From positions 1-31,350 of the forward strand of contig DDXN01000011.1 of NCBI GenBank assembly GCA_002347605.1: a stretch of DNA of 31,350 nt. Direction: 5' to 3'. This stretch comes from Candidatus Dojkabacteria bacterium UBA2259 (GTDB lineage Bacteria; Patescibacteriota; Dojkabacteria; SC72). Numbering within the stretch: the first letter of the stretch is position 1; every line of letters starts with the position of its first letter. The position numbers and the translations under genes are program-made. Positions 14,336 to 23,015 of the stretch are shown here, piece by piece. Under the pieces are notes generated by a model. The model saw only the letters and a program-made list of their open reading frames with translations, had not been told where the DNA came from and ran no database searches.

Positions 14336-15133
14336 ATGTTACAATCATATGCTATGAGCAAAAATAAATTACTGTATGTTGATACAGAAACAACAGATAC
14401 CCAAAGTAAGGACATATTACAGTTAGCCTTTCTAACAGATAACCCAAACATATATATGAACATGTACTTTAAACCTATACAGGAGATATCCTTTGGAGCA
14501 ATGGCGATACATAATATAACACCAGAGGATGTTAAAGATTGTGACACCTTTGAGAAAGCGAAATTGCCAGAAAAGGGTATAGATCCAGAATATAGTGGAA
14601 GTTCATTAAAGGAATATTTGCAATATCTTGGAGATGAATATATTTGGGTTGCCCACAATGCTGACTTTGATACAGAGGTTTTGGAAAAGAAAGGTATTGA
14701 AGTTAAAAATGAAATTTGTACACTTAAAGTTGCGAGAAATGCTCTTACCACACCAGATGGCCATGATTTAGAAAGTTACAAGTTACAGTATCTTAGATAC
14801 TATTTAGGTCTTTACAAAAATGAAGATAAGGAACATATTAAAGCGCATGATGCTCTTAGTGACGTGTATTTTCTTAGAGATCTCTACAAATATCTTGAAA
14901 GTAACACAAAGTTAAGTATAGAGAATATGATATTAATCAGTAAACAGCCTCAAGTAATGAGAGAGATGTCCTTTGGAAAGTATATGGGTAAAACTTTTGA
15001 AGAGATTGAGAGAGTAGATAGGGAGTATCTTGAATGGTTAGTTGAAAGTATGGGAGACAAACCTGATTTGCAATGGAATGCGAAATTAGCATTAGATAGT
15101 GGAATTAGAAATAGAACTCAATCTCTCTTTTAA
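14336..15133 (+). CDS. DnaQ-family 3'-5' exonuclease with ExoX-like C-terminal domain
   Basis: This 265-residue protein has the DEDDh layout: YVDTETTD (Exo I, near 14-21), HNADFDTEVL (Exo II, near 107-116), and HDALSDVYFL (Exo III, near 171-180). A C-terminal module MSFGKYMGKTFEEI...DREYLEWLV (about 211-243) resembles the small domain found after ExoX-type exonucleases. It would trim DNA 3' ends in repair or proofreading. I keep the ATG at 14336 because a TAAAAT box ends 5 nt before it; an ATG at 14354 is possible. The last 42 bp overlap the obg gene tail to tail. Confidence 0.88.
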   Translation: MLQSYAMSKNKLLYVDTETTDTQSKDILQLAFLTDNPNIYMNMYFKPIQEISFGAMAIHNITPEDVKDCDTFEKAKLPEKGIDPEYSGSSLKEYLQYLGDEYIWVAHNADFDTEVLEKKGIEVKNEICTLKVARNALTTPDGHDLESYKLQYLRYYLGLYKNEDKEHIKAHDALSDVYFLRDLYKYLESNTKLSIENMILISKQPQVMREMSFGKYMGKTFEEIERVDREYLEWLVESMGDKPDLQWNAKLALDSGIRNRTQSLF

Positions 15134-16057
15134 TACCTTTTTCAGATTCTCAACATTCTCTTTCCTAAAAACAGACATAACAACAAAATCTTTAAAATCT
15201 TTTTCTAACTCTCTTTTTACCTTTTTCATTTGTTCATCAGAATAGATATCAGCCTTTGTAAATACAATTAACTCTGGTAAAGAGTAAAGATCTTCAGAAA
15301 TATGACTTAATTCATTTTTTAAATCTTTGTAAATCTTCTTTAAGTTTGTATTCTCTAACGATATGCAATGAACAAGTAATTTCGAATATTTTGTATGTTT
15401 AACAAAATCTATTCCCAAACCTCTCCCTTTATGTGCTCCCTCAATTAATCCTGGTAAGTCCATAAGTAGATATCTATCCATTACAGCAAGTTGAGGATTT
15501 AATGTTGTAAATTCATAAGGTGCAACTTTGTATTTTGCATTACTTAAAGAGTTTACAATACTTGATTTGCCTGCATTAGGATATCCAAGAAAAATAGCAT
15601 CAGCTTTAAGATTCAGTTCAAGTTTTAACTCCTTACTACTTGATTCCTCGCCTTTGGTTCTAGTTAATTTCCCTTCCCATCCCTCTCCTCGTAATGTGTA
15701 ATTCCCAAGACCACCTTTACCGCCTTCTAAAATCTTTAACTTAAACAAGTTTCTTGACATTGTGAATATCTCTGTATCATCTCCATTGTAAATCTTGGTA
15801 ATTAGAGGAATATGTATCTCAATATCCTCACCATGTTTACCCGTTTGTTTGTGTTTTTCACCATTATGACCATCTTGGGCCACAAAATTTTTAACTTTTG
15901 ATACTTTTGTCAAATCATATACATTTAAATCCCCAACGATATATATGTCACCACCACTACCACCATCTCCTCCATCTGCCTTCCTGTTATTATCAAATGC
16001 AATTACTCCATCGCCTCCCTTTCCTGACTGAATTGTAATTTTACATGTATCTATCAT
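15092..16057 (-). CDS. obg: Obg/CgtA ribosome-associated GTPase
   Basis: This 321-residue protein has a glycine-rich Obg domain (about 1-155, with GKGGDGVIAF and GGDGGSGGDI) and a GTPase domain with GYPNAGKSS (P-loop, near 179-187), the switch TTLNP, LMDLPGLIEGAHKGRGLG, and FTKAD as the guanine-specificity motif. There is no extra C-terminal Obg domain, which is common in short versions. Obg acts in late assembly of the large ribosomal subunit. A TAGAAT -10-like box ends 7 nt before the ATG. The 3' end overlaps the exonuclease gene by 42 bp on the opposite strand. Confidence 0.95.
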   Translation of the reverse strand: MIDTCKITIQSGKGGDGVIAFDNNRKADGGDGGSGGDIYIVGDLNVYDLTKVSKVKNFVAQDGHNGEKHKQTGKHGEDIEIHIPLITKIYNGDDTEIFTMSRNLFKLKILEGGKGGLGNYTLRGEGWEGKLTRTKGEESSSKELKLELNLKADAIFLGYPNAGKSSIVNSLSNAKYKVAPYEFTTLNPQLAVMDRYLLMDLPGLIEGAHKGRGLGIDFVKHTKYSKLLVHCISLENTNLKKIYKDLKNELSHISEDLYSLPELIVFTKADIYSDEQMKKVKRELEKDFKDFVVMSVFRKENVENLKKVLKERLSSISNSTI

Positions 16058-16064
16058 AGTCTCA

Positions 16065-16070
16065 ATTCTA
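16065..16070 (-). promoter_or_regulatory. -10 box of obg
   Basis: TAGAAT on the minus strand ends 7 nt before the obg ATG at 16057, again leaving nearly no leader. Confidence 0.4.
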
Positions 16071-16098
16071 CATTAAAATGATATGTTTTGTAATCATT

Positions 16099-16127
16099 TT
16101 GACAATATATTTTAGTAATGATAACCT
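16099..16127 (+). promoter_or_regulatory. Promoter of korA-korB-acd
   Basis: A perfect -35 TTGACA (16099-16104) is followed after 17 nt by TAACCT (16122-16127), a weak -10. Transcription would start near 16133. It is the only exact TTGACA I noticed in an intergenic region here. Confidence 0.45.
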
Positions 16128-16160
16128 AAATAGATATTGCCTAAGTTTACTTTAATCCTA

Positions 16161-17867
16161 ATGAAGGATAGATTCTCAATCAAATTTGGTGGACACTCTG
16201 GGCAGGGTATAAACATGCTGGGGGGATTTTTAAGTAAAGCTTTAAGAGACCTAGGCTACGCAATATTTGCCTACAGAGAGTATCCCTCAATAATCAAAGG
16301 CGGGTATGCATCATACAAAATAGATTTCTCATCATCAGAAATATTTTCTTCTTCAAAAAAGACAGACATTCTAGTCTGTATCTCTTTAGGGGCTCTAGAC
16401 GAATATCTCCCCTCTGTTTCAAAAAACGGTATTGTAATTCACTCTGTTAAAGATTTCCAATTAAGTAGAGAAAACGCAAAATATATTCAAGAGAACAATA
16501 TTAAGATAGTATTCATTGACACCTCTTTAATTACTCAAGAAGAGCAAGCCTCTTTAATAATGGGTAATATTGTTTTACTTGGTGTCCTTTGGAAGATATT
16601 TAATGCCGATCTGTCAATTCTAGAAAAGATTGTTGTTGACTATTTTTCAAAAAAAGAGGGTACTGATATTGAAGCAGAAAAGAGATGCCTAAAGGCAGGA
16701 TATAATATTGAGGGAATTAACGATTTATCAATTAAGGACTTACCAAAAATTGTCAGTACAAAATGGAACGAATCAATTGTATTAACAGGTAATCATGGTA
16801 TTGCATTAGGTGCAATAGCTGCTGGATGTAGAGCTTACTATGCATATCCAATGACACCAGCAACGTCAATTCTTGAAATATTAGGTAATACATATCAAAA
16901 AACAGATATTGTTGTTAAACAAGCTGAGAGTGAAATTACTGCTATTCAAATGGTAATGGGAAGTATGTACATGGGTGCAAGAGCTTTTACTGCAACCTCT
17001 GGTGGTGGTTTTGACTTGATGACAGAGAGTATCTCTTGTTCTGGTACAACGGAAATACCTTTGGTGATAGTTTTGGGACAAAGGGCTGGTAGTGGGACAG
17101 GAGTTCCTACATGGAGTGGTGCATCAGATCTAGCTGTTGCCCTGCATTCAGGGCACGGTGAATTTCCTAGATGTGTACTGTGTGCTAGTGATCCAATCGA
17201 TTGTTTTGAGTTAATACAAGATGCCTTTAATATCTCTGAGAAATACCAGATACCTGTTATCCTTTTAACCGAGAAACAGATTGCTGAATCAATCTTTAAT
17301 ATATCAAGACTCCCTAGTTCTAGGAAAATAAAAAGGGGAATAGTCCAAAATGGAGAAAAGAGATACATACTTACAAAGAGTGGTATATCTCCAAGATGGT
17401 TACCCAAAGTGGGAAACAAAACATATTTAACGAATAGTGATGAACATAATGAATACGGTATAAGTACAGAAAAAGAAGAAGATATTGTTAATATGTCAGA
17501 AAAGAGAATGCGAAAAATCATCTCCTTAAAAAGGGAAATCCCTGAACCTAAGTACTACGGACCCAAAACTCCAAATATTGTATTTGTTGGGATGGGAAGT
17601 ACAAAAAATGCTGTATTAGATGCCATGAAGATTAGTAAAAAGGCGGTAGGGTATTTACATTACAAATATATATATCCATTGTCATATGGAAAGATATTTA
17701 AATTAAGTAAGAAGGGAGTTAAGCTTGTACTAATTGAAAACAATCAGAGTAGTGGATTTGGAAGATTAATAAAGGAACAATCAAGTTTTTACATTTCAAA
17801 TACATTAAACAAGTTTGATGGAAGACCATTTTTTGTCGATGATATTTTAGATTATCTTAAACAATGA
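16161..17867 (+). CDS. korA: 2-oxoacid:ferredoxin oxidoreductase, fused gamma-alpha subunit
   Basis: I start at ATG 16161 (568 residues); a TTG at 16137 would add eight residues. The N-terminal gamma domain (about 1-180) begins FSIKFGGHSGQGINMLGG. The alpha domain (about 205-380) has NHGIALGAIAAGCRAYYAYPMTPATS, the pyrimidine-binding part of the thiamine-diphosphate enzyme. A C-terminal domain II completes the family layout, as in KorA-type fused subunits. With KorB it oxidatively decarboxylates a 2-oxoacid to acyl-CoA and reduces ferredoxin. The TGA stop overlaps the korB ATG (ATGA), so the two are translationally coupled. Confidence 0.93.
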   Translation: MKDRFSIKFGGHSGQGINMLGGFLSKALRDLGYAIFAYREYPSIIKGGYASYKIDFSSSEIFSSSKKTDILVCISLGALDEYLPSVSKNGIVIHSVKDFQLSRENAKYIQENNIKIVFIDTSLITQEEQASLIMGNIVLLGVLWKIFNADLSILEKIVVDYFSKKEGTDIEAEKRCLKAGYNIEGINDLSIKDLPKIVSTKWNESIVLTGNHGIALGAIAAGCRAYYAYPMTPATSILEILGNTYQKTDIVVKQAESEITAIQMVMGSMYMGARAFTATSGGGFDLMTESISCSGTTEIPLVIVLGQRAGSGTGVPTWSGASDLAVALHSGHGEFPRCVLCASDPIDCFELIQDAFNISEKYQIPVILLTEKQIAESIFNISRLPSSRKIKRGIVQNGEKRYILTKSGISPRWLPKVGNKTYLTNSDEHNEYGISTEKEEDIVNMSEKRMRKIISLKREIPEPKYYGPKTPNIVFVGMGSTKNAVLDAMKISKKAVGYLHYKYIYPLSYGKIFKLSKKGVKLVLIENNQSSGFGRLIKEQSSFYISNTLNKFDGRPFFVDDILDYLKQ

Positions 17868-18715
17868 AAGTAGATATCACACAGTACGATACAAATGAAA
17901 AAAGTACATGGTGTCCAGGATGTGGAAACTTTAATATCCATTTAGCTCTCAAAAAAGCTCTCGTAGAATTAGGTAAACAACCAAGTGAAGTTGTTCTGTC
18001 ATTTGATATTGGATGTAATGGTAATGGTGGAGACAAAATAGAGGGATTTAGGGTCAAAGGATTACACGGGAGATCTATACCATTTGCAGTTGGAGCACAC
18101 ATTGCAAACAGAAAGATGACAGTAATTGCAGATATTGGTGATGGAGGTTGCTTGCATGAGGGAGTGGATCACTTGATACATGGTATTAGATCAAATTATG
18201 ATATAACTGTTTTGATTCATAACAATGAGAATTTTGGGCTTACTACTGGACAAATTACATCTACAACTAAAGAAGGTAAAGCTATGTATGGATTTCCTAA
18301 TGGTAGAACAGAGGGTGCTATTAATATTGGAGAACTAGTTCTAAGTCTTAACCCTTCCTTTTTTGCTAGAGGTTTTTCAGGAGATCCTGAGCAATTAAGT
18401 AACATAATTAAATCAGGAATTAAGCATAAAGGTTTTAGTGTGATTGAAATAGTTCAAATATGTCCTACATATAATCCAGAGAGTAGTTTAGAGATCCTTA
18501 AGGGGAAAATTTCTCAAACCGAATCTACAAATGATATTGATTTGGCTAGAAAAAAAATTAAAGATACCGAAAAGATATATACAGGTGTAATATATACAAA
18601 TAGCAAGCTAAAAGACTACTATTCTAATTTAGAGAATAGAAAAAACAGAAAGAGTGAATTGGTAGATGAAGTTAAAAACTACGATATTATGAATATATTA
18701 TCTGATTTACAATAA
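17864..18715 (+). CDS. korB: 2-oxoacid:ferredoxin oxidoreductase, beta subunit
   Basis: This 283-residue protein starts with CPGCGN (Cys17-Cys20) and has GCNGNGGD, then the thiamine-diphosphate motif GDGGCLHEGVDHLIHG, NNENFGLTTGQ, and a late IVQICPTYNP with a further cysteine. These are the cysteines that hold a 4Fe-4S cluster in this subunit family. No separate delta (2x4Fe-4S ferredoxin) subunit follows, which fits the two-subunit type. Substrate, pyruvate or 2-oxoglutarate, cannot be told from sequence. The gene is followed without a gap by acd (TAA then ATG). Confidence 0.94.
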   Translation: MKVDITQYDTNEKSTWCPGCGNFNIHLALKKALVELGKQPSEVVLSFDIGCNGNGGDKIEGFRVKGLHGRSIPFAVGAHIANRKMTVIADIGDGGCLHEGVDHLIHGIRSNYDITVLIHNNENFGLTTGQITSTTKEGKAMYGFPNGRTEGAINIGELVLSLNPSFFARGFSGDPEQLSNIIKSGIKHKGFSVIEIVQICPTYNPESSLEILKGKISQTESTNDIDLARKKIKDTEKIYTGVIYTNSKLKDYYSNLENRKNRKSELVDEVKNYDIMNILSDLQ

Positions 18716-20821
18716 ATGAAAGATACTATTCTTTTTCCAAAAAGTATTGCTGTAGTAGGGGTGTCCAAAGATAGCAACAAGATCGGAAGTGTGATATACA
18801 AAAATGTGATAGAGGGTGGATACAGTGGTAAAGTATTCCCAGTAAATCCTAAGTACAAAGATATTGATGGTAAGACCTGTTATCCAGATTTACTAAGTAT
18901 TGGAGGAAATATAGATATGGTTTGTATTGTAATCCCTTCACAGTTTGTCGAAAGTGTTGTAGATGATTGTATAGAGAAGAAGGTAGAGAGTGTAATTGTA
19001 ATATCTTCTGGATTTAAGGAAGTAGGTAGTGAAGGAAAAGAGTTAGAGCAAAAAATTGCTACAAAATTAACAGAGGCAGGTATTAGATTAATAGGGCCAA
19101 ATACATTGGGAATAATAAATAACAGTATTAATCTTAATCTGTCATTTGGAAGAAAGAATCCTGGGAAAGGAACTACTTCATTCATTTCTCAATCTGGAGC
19201 TTTCTGTACTGCAATTTTAGATATGGCAGTTAGGGATAATATTGGTTTTTCAAAAGTGATATCTATTGGTAACAAGGCTGATATATCCGAAAACGAGTTA
19301 ATTGAGTACCTACAAAGAGATAAAGATACACAATCTATTGCAATATATTTAGAAGAGTTTAAAGATGGAAAAGACTTTGTTGAAATAGCTCAAAGAGGAA
19401 CTAAGCCTATGATTATTATATCTCCAGGAAGCTCTCAGAAGGCCAAAGAGGCAATATCTTCACATACGGGCTCTCTTGCATCCTCCTATGATACAACCCT
19501 TACAGCTATTAAGAAGGCTAATTTGATTAAGGTTGAGAGTTCTGAAGAGCTCTTTGATATGATAAAGGTGATATCTGCCAAAAAAATGCCAAGAGGTAAA
19601 GGGGTAGGTATTGTAACAAATGCTGGTGGTCCTGGAATAATGGCTACAGACTTCATAGAGAAGTTTAATCTTGAATTAGCACAGATAGGTGAAAAAACTA
19701 AAGAGAAACTCTCTACCTTTTTACCTCTACAATCAAACATAAATAACCCTGTTGATATACTCGGAGATGCATTACTTGATAGATATGAATCAACTATTAT
19801 TACACTTCTTGAAGATACCTCTGTAAACTCTCTTGTAGTTATTCTTACACCTCAGCTTGTGACAGACATCGTTGGTGTTGCCAAATGTATCGTAGATATT
19901 CAAAAACAAACTTCTAAGCCAATATTCTCATGCTTTTTAGGTGGAAATGATGTAGAAGATGGTAACAAGATCTTAAGAGCTTACGGTATGTATGTATCAA
20001 ACAATATTGAGGACAGTATGAGATTGATAAGTATGATTACCAATTACGAAGTGATAAAAAGTACACATAGTATACGAAAAGTTTCAGATTTAATGCTGAA
20101 AGGGAGACACAAAAAGGCTGTTGCGCAACAGCTAACAGATGAGGTTACCATTTTGTCTGATGATGTGTCAGAAAAGATAGCTAAGGAGGTTGGTATACAG
20201 CTTCCACACCAATTAATTACTGCAAATATCAATGTGGCTATCTCTTTTGCTAGTAAACATTTCCCAGTAGTACTCAAGGCTACATCAAAGGATTTAGCAC
20301 ATAAAACTGATTTTAAGGGTGTGTTTTTAGATATTCGTACTATTACTGAACTCCAAGAGAAATTTGATCAGCTATCACAAAATATTGAGAACGCAACTGG
20401 TAAAAATACTCCAGAGATACTCATACAGGAGATGATTGAACCAAAAGTGGAATTCTTTCTAGGAGCAAATAGAGAGGGTGGAGTTGATATCTATGAGAAG
20501 GGTGGGTTAGGCTTTGGACATCTCCTTGCTATTGGTCAAGGTGGTATATATACAGAAGTTTACAAAGATATTGAGCATATTCTTGTTCCCGAAAGTGTTG
20601 CAAATATTGTTAAGAAATTAAATAGTACCAAGGTTGTAAAAATTATTGATGGATACAGGGGAAAGCCCCCTTTAGCTAAACAAAAACTAATAGAGATGAT
20701 AGACAAGGTACAAAGGATGTTGGTTACATATCCTGAGATATTTAGTATTGATATGAATCCAATTATTGTTACTGAAACTACTGCAATTGCTGTTGACTTA
20801 AAGATATATATTAAGAGTTAA
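18716..20821 (+). CDS. acd: ADP-forming acetyl/acyl-CoA synthetase, fused alpha-beta
   Basis: The 701-residue protein has the CoA-binding domain (about 1-130, AVVGVSKDSNKIGS), succinyl-CoA-ligase-like domains with ISQSGAFC and the phosphohistidine motif SSHTGSL (His250), and a C-terminal ATP-grasp beta part (about 480-701, with VVLKATSKDLAHKTD and IQEMIEP). It converts acyl-CoA, ADP and phosphate to free acid, CoA and ATP. Placed directly behind korAB, it forms a substrate-level phosphorylation unit: 2-oxoacid to acyl-CoA to ATP. The fused architecture matches enzymes known from archaea and fermenting bacteria. It ends 10 bp from the convergent pyrG. Confidence 0.93.
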   Translation: MKDTILFPKSIAVVGVSKDSNKIGSVIYKNVIEGGYSGKVFPVNPKYKDIDGKTCYPDLLSIGGNIDMVCIVIPSQFVESVVDDCIEKKVESVIVISSGFKEVGSEGKELEQKIATKLTEAGIRLIGPNTLGIINNSINLNLSFGRKNPGKGTTSFISQSGAFCTAILDMAVRDNIGFSKVISIGNKADISENELIEYLQRDKDTQSIAIYLEEFKDGKDFVEIAQRGTKPMIIISPGSSQKAKEAISSHTGSLASSYDTTLTAIKKANLIKVESSEELFDMIKVISAKKMPRGKGVGIVTNAGGPGIMATDFIEKFNLELAQIGEKTKEKLSTFLPLQSNINNPVDILGDALLDRYESTIITLLEDTSVNSLVVILTPQLVTDIVGVAKCIVDIQKQTSKPIFSCFLGGNDVEDGNKILRAYGMYVSNNIEDSMRLISMITNYEVIKSTHSIRKVSDLMLKGRHKKAVAQQLTDEVTILSDDVSEKIAKEVGIQLPHQLITANINVAISFASKHFPVVLKATSKDLAHKTDFKGVFLDIRTITELQEKFDQLSQNIENATGKNTPEILIQEMIEPKVEFFLGANREGGVDIYEKGGLGFGHLLAIGQGGIYTEVYKDIEHILVPESVANIVKKLNSTKVVKIIDGYRGKPPLAKQKLIEMIDKVQRMLVTYPEIFSIDMNPIIVTETTAIAVDLKIYIKS

Positions 20822-20831
20822 TAATTTCCAC

Positions 20832-22493
20832 CTATATTTTTCTTTTACTACTAGCTTTAATAAAGCCCAAAAATATGGGGTGGGGAGCTAAAAATCTACT
20901 CTTTAATTCAGGATGGTACTGTGTAGCAACAAAGAATGGATGATTACTTTTTCTCAGTTCAATTGCTTCAACTAATGTGTTATTCGGACTCGTTCCACTA
21001 AATACAACTCCTGCACTCTCCATAACCTCCCTGTACTTATTATTAAATTCATACCTGTGTCTATGTCTTTCCATTACTATGGGCATTTTATTAAACATTG
21101 TATTAGGATATTTCAAATAGAGTGATTCAAGCAGAGAGCCTTTAAGTATTTTACATGGCCATGCACCTAATCTAATGGTACCTCCAAATTTCCCATCTTT
21201 AAGAAGTTTTTTCTGTTCTTCCATAAGGTGAATTACATAATCTTTTGATTTTGGGTTTACTTCCTGGGAATTAGCATCCTTAATATTTAGTACATTTCTG
21301 CAATACTCTACAACTGCCATCTGCATCCCGTAACAGAGACCAAGATACGGAATTTTATTCTCCCTAACAATTTGAATTGCCCTAATCTTTCCCTCTGCAC
21401 CTCTGCTACCCCATCCTTGGGGAACTATCAGACCATTCATTTTAAGTATTTCCTTCTCAAGTTTTCTGTTCTTCTCTAACTCATCTGCAACTATCCAATG
21501 TATATTTGCGTTATACCCTAACTCCCATGCTGCATGATTAATAGCTTCCAGGACTGATACATAGGAATCCTTTAAATCAAATTTTCCACTTTTGAAGTAT
21601 TTCCCAACAATTCCAATATCTAAACTCTTAGTGATTTTCTTCATTTTGGTTGTTTTCTTTTTCCAAGCATCTAAAAGAGTAGTCTTTCTAGGCTTAAGAC
21701 CAAGTTCTAAAAGTATATTCTTTCCAATATTGGCCTTCTCAAAATTCATAGGGATATCATATATACAGCTTGTATCAGGAGCAGAGATAACATTTTCTTT
21801 TTTTACAAAACAGTATCTTGAAAGCTTCTCTTTTCTAATATCATCAACTCCTGTTTTAGACCTAGCAATTAGAAAATCTGGATGTAGACCATGGTTATTT
21901 AAAAGTTGAGTAGATATTTGTACTGGTTTACTTTTCATTTCTCCAAGCGTACTTGGAATTGGTAAATACGAAACATGAATATGGATTACATCTTTGGGAT
22001 TTTGGATCTTCATAATTTTGTTTGCTTCCAAAAACAATCCATTCCCAACTTCCCCAACAGTTCCACCTATTTCAATAATTGCAATATCTGCATTAGATTC
22101 CTTTGTAACTCTCTTTATCCAGGTAATAATCTCATCTGGAACATGGTAATCAAGACTTACCCATTTTCCTTCATATGCTAAAGATCTTTCATCTTTTATA
22201 ACTTTTTCAAGTACAGCACCACAAGTCATTGAGTTTGGTCTTGAAAATGATTCATTAACAAATCTTTCATAGCTCCCTATATCCATATCTGTTTCAAAAC
22301 CATCTTCTAAAACAAATGTCTCTCCATGTTCAAGAGGGTTCATTGTTCCAGCATCAACATTCAAATAGGGGTCAGCCTTAATCATGGTTACTTTAAAACC
22401 ATAGGATTTCAAAATGAAAGCAATAGATGCGGCGGATATTCCTTTTCCAATTCCTGATATTACACCTCCAGAAACAAAAATATACTTACACAT
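20832..22493 (-). CDS. pyrG: CTP synthase
   Basis: This 553-residue protein has the synthetase domain (about 1-280) with VSGGVISGIGKG and the conserved KADPYLNVDAGTMNP and IEIGGTVGE motifs. The class I glutaminase domain has the nucleophile Cys387 in GLCYGMQ and the QYHPE triad motif near the end. The oxyanion region reads PQGWGSRG instead of the usual PGGFGxRG. It makes CTP from UTP, ATP and glutamine. It is the third gene of a minus-strand run after the hydrogenase-like and deaminase genes, with gaps of about 18 bp. Confidence 0.96.
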   Translation of the reverse strand: MCKYIFVSGGVISGIGKGISAASIAFILKSYGFKVTMIKADPYLNVDAGTMNPLEHGETFVLEDGFETDMDIGSYERFVNESFSRPNSMTCGAVLEKVIKDERSLAYEGKWVSLDYHVPDEIITWIKRVTKESNADIAIIEIGGTVGEVGNGLFLEANKIMKIQNPKDVIHIHVSYLPIPSTLGEMKSKPVQISTQLLNNHGLHPDFLIARSKTGVDDIRKEKLSRYCFVKKENVISAPDTSCIYDIPMNFEKANIGKNILLELGLKPRKTTLLDAWKKKTTKMKKITKSLDIGIVGKYFKSGKFDLKDSYVSVLEAINHAAWELGYNANIHWIVADELEKNRKLEKEILKMNGLIVPQGWGSRGAEGKIRAIQIVRENKIPYLGLCYGMQMAVVEYCRNVLNIKDANSQEVNPKSKDYVIHLMEEQKKLLKDGKFGGTIRLGAWPCKILKGSLLESLYLKYPNTMFNKMPIVMERHRHRYEFNNKYREVMESAGVVFSGTSPNNTLVEAIELRKSNHPFFVATQYHPELKSRFLAPHPIFLGFIKASSKRKI

Positions 22494-22511
22494 AGAAGGG
22501 ATGTCCTTAGG

Positions 22512-22997
22512 TTATTGAATAGAGTATATGTTAGTAGAAAAAATGTCAAACATAATTAATAGATTTTTTTTCTTTTTACTGTTATTCCACTCTTCTATCA
22601 ATTTAGAAGTTTGCATACTTTCAATTCTTTCAAAAACTAAGTCTTTGTTATTCCCAATTACTTCATTAAACCCCATATTGTATGCATCCTTATACGAATT
22701 CCCATAGTAAACCTTTTTTATCTTTGCCCAGTTTATAGCTCCTTCACACATTTTACAAGGTTTTCCTGTTGTATACATTTCACAATCAGAAAGATCGTAA
22801 TCTTTAAATTTTCTACTTACTTTTCTGATCACATTAATCTCTGCATGACATGTACTGTCATGATACTTTAATACAGTATTGTGAGAAGAAGCTAGGATTT
22901 TACCATTTCTAACTAATACAGCCCCAAAAGCTCCTCCATGTTGTCTTTTCATACCTCTTCTTGCTTCCTTGATTGCTCTTTGCATAAATCTATTCAT
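22512..22997 (-). CDS. Nucleoside/guanine deaminase-like zinc enzyme
   Basis: This 161-residue protein of the cytidine deaminase fold has GGAFGAVLVRNGKIL (about 21-35), the catalytic HAE (CHAEINVIRK, near 51) and the zinc-binding PCKMC (near 80-84) followed by AINWAKIKKVYYG. The pattern fits the GuaD/TadA group of nucleobase and nucleoside deaminases; substrate is not certain. The tail after about residue 125 is rich in Lys and Asn and lacks a known motif. The position just before CTP synthase in a shared run suggests a role in nucleotide salvage. Confidence 0.85.
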   Translation of the reverse strand: MNRFMQRAIKEARRGMKRQHGGAFGAVLVRNGKILASSHNTVLKYHDSTCHAEINVIRKVSRKFKDYDLSDCEMYTTGKPCKMCEGAINWAKIKKVYYGNSYKDAYNMGFNEVIGNNKDLVFERIESMQTSKLIEEWNNSKKKKNLLIMFDIFSTNIYSIQ

Positions 22998-23015
22998 ATG
23001 TTTTTAATATTGAAT

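Noticed and set aside
16946..17521. Minus-strand ORF of 191 residues within korA
   Set aside because: It is the mirror of a well-conserved coding sequence; long antisense frames are expected there.
17860..17870. Alternative genetic code with UGA as glycine
   Set aside because: korA ends in TGA at the expected place in an ATGA overlap with korB, and family proteins align without UGA-coded residues.
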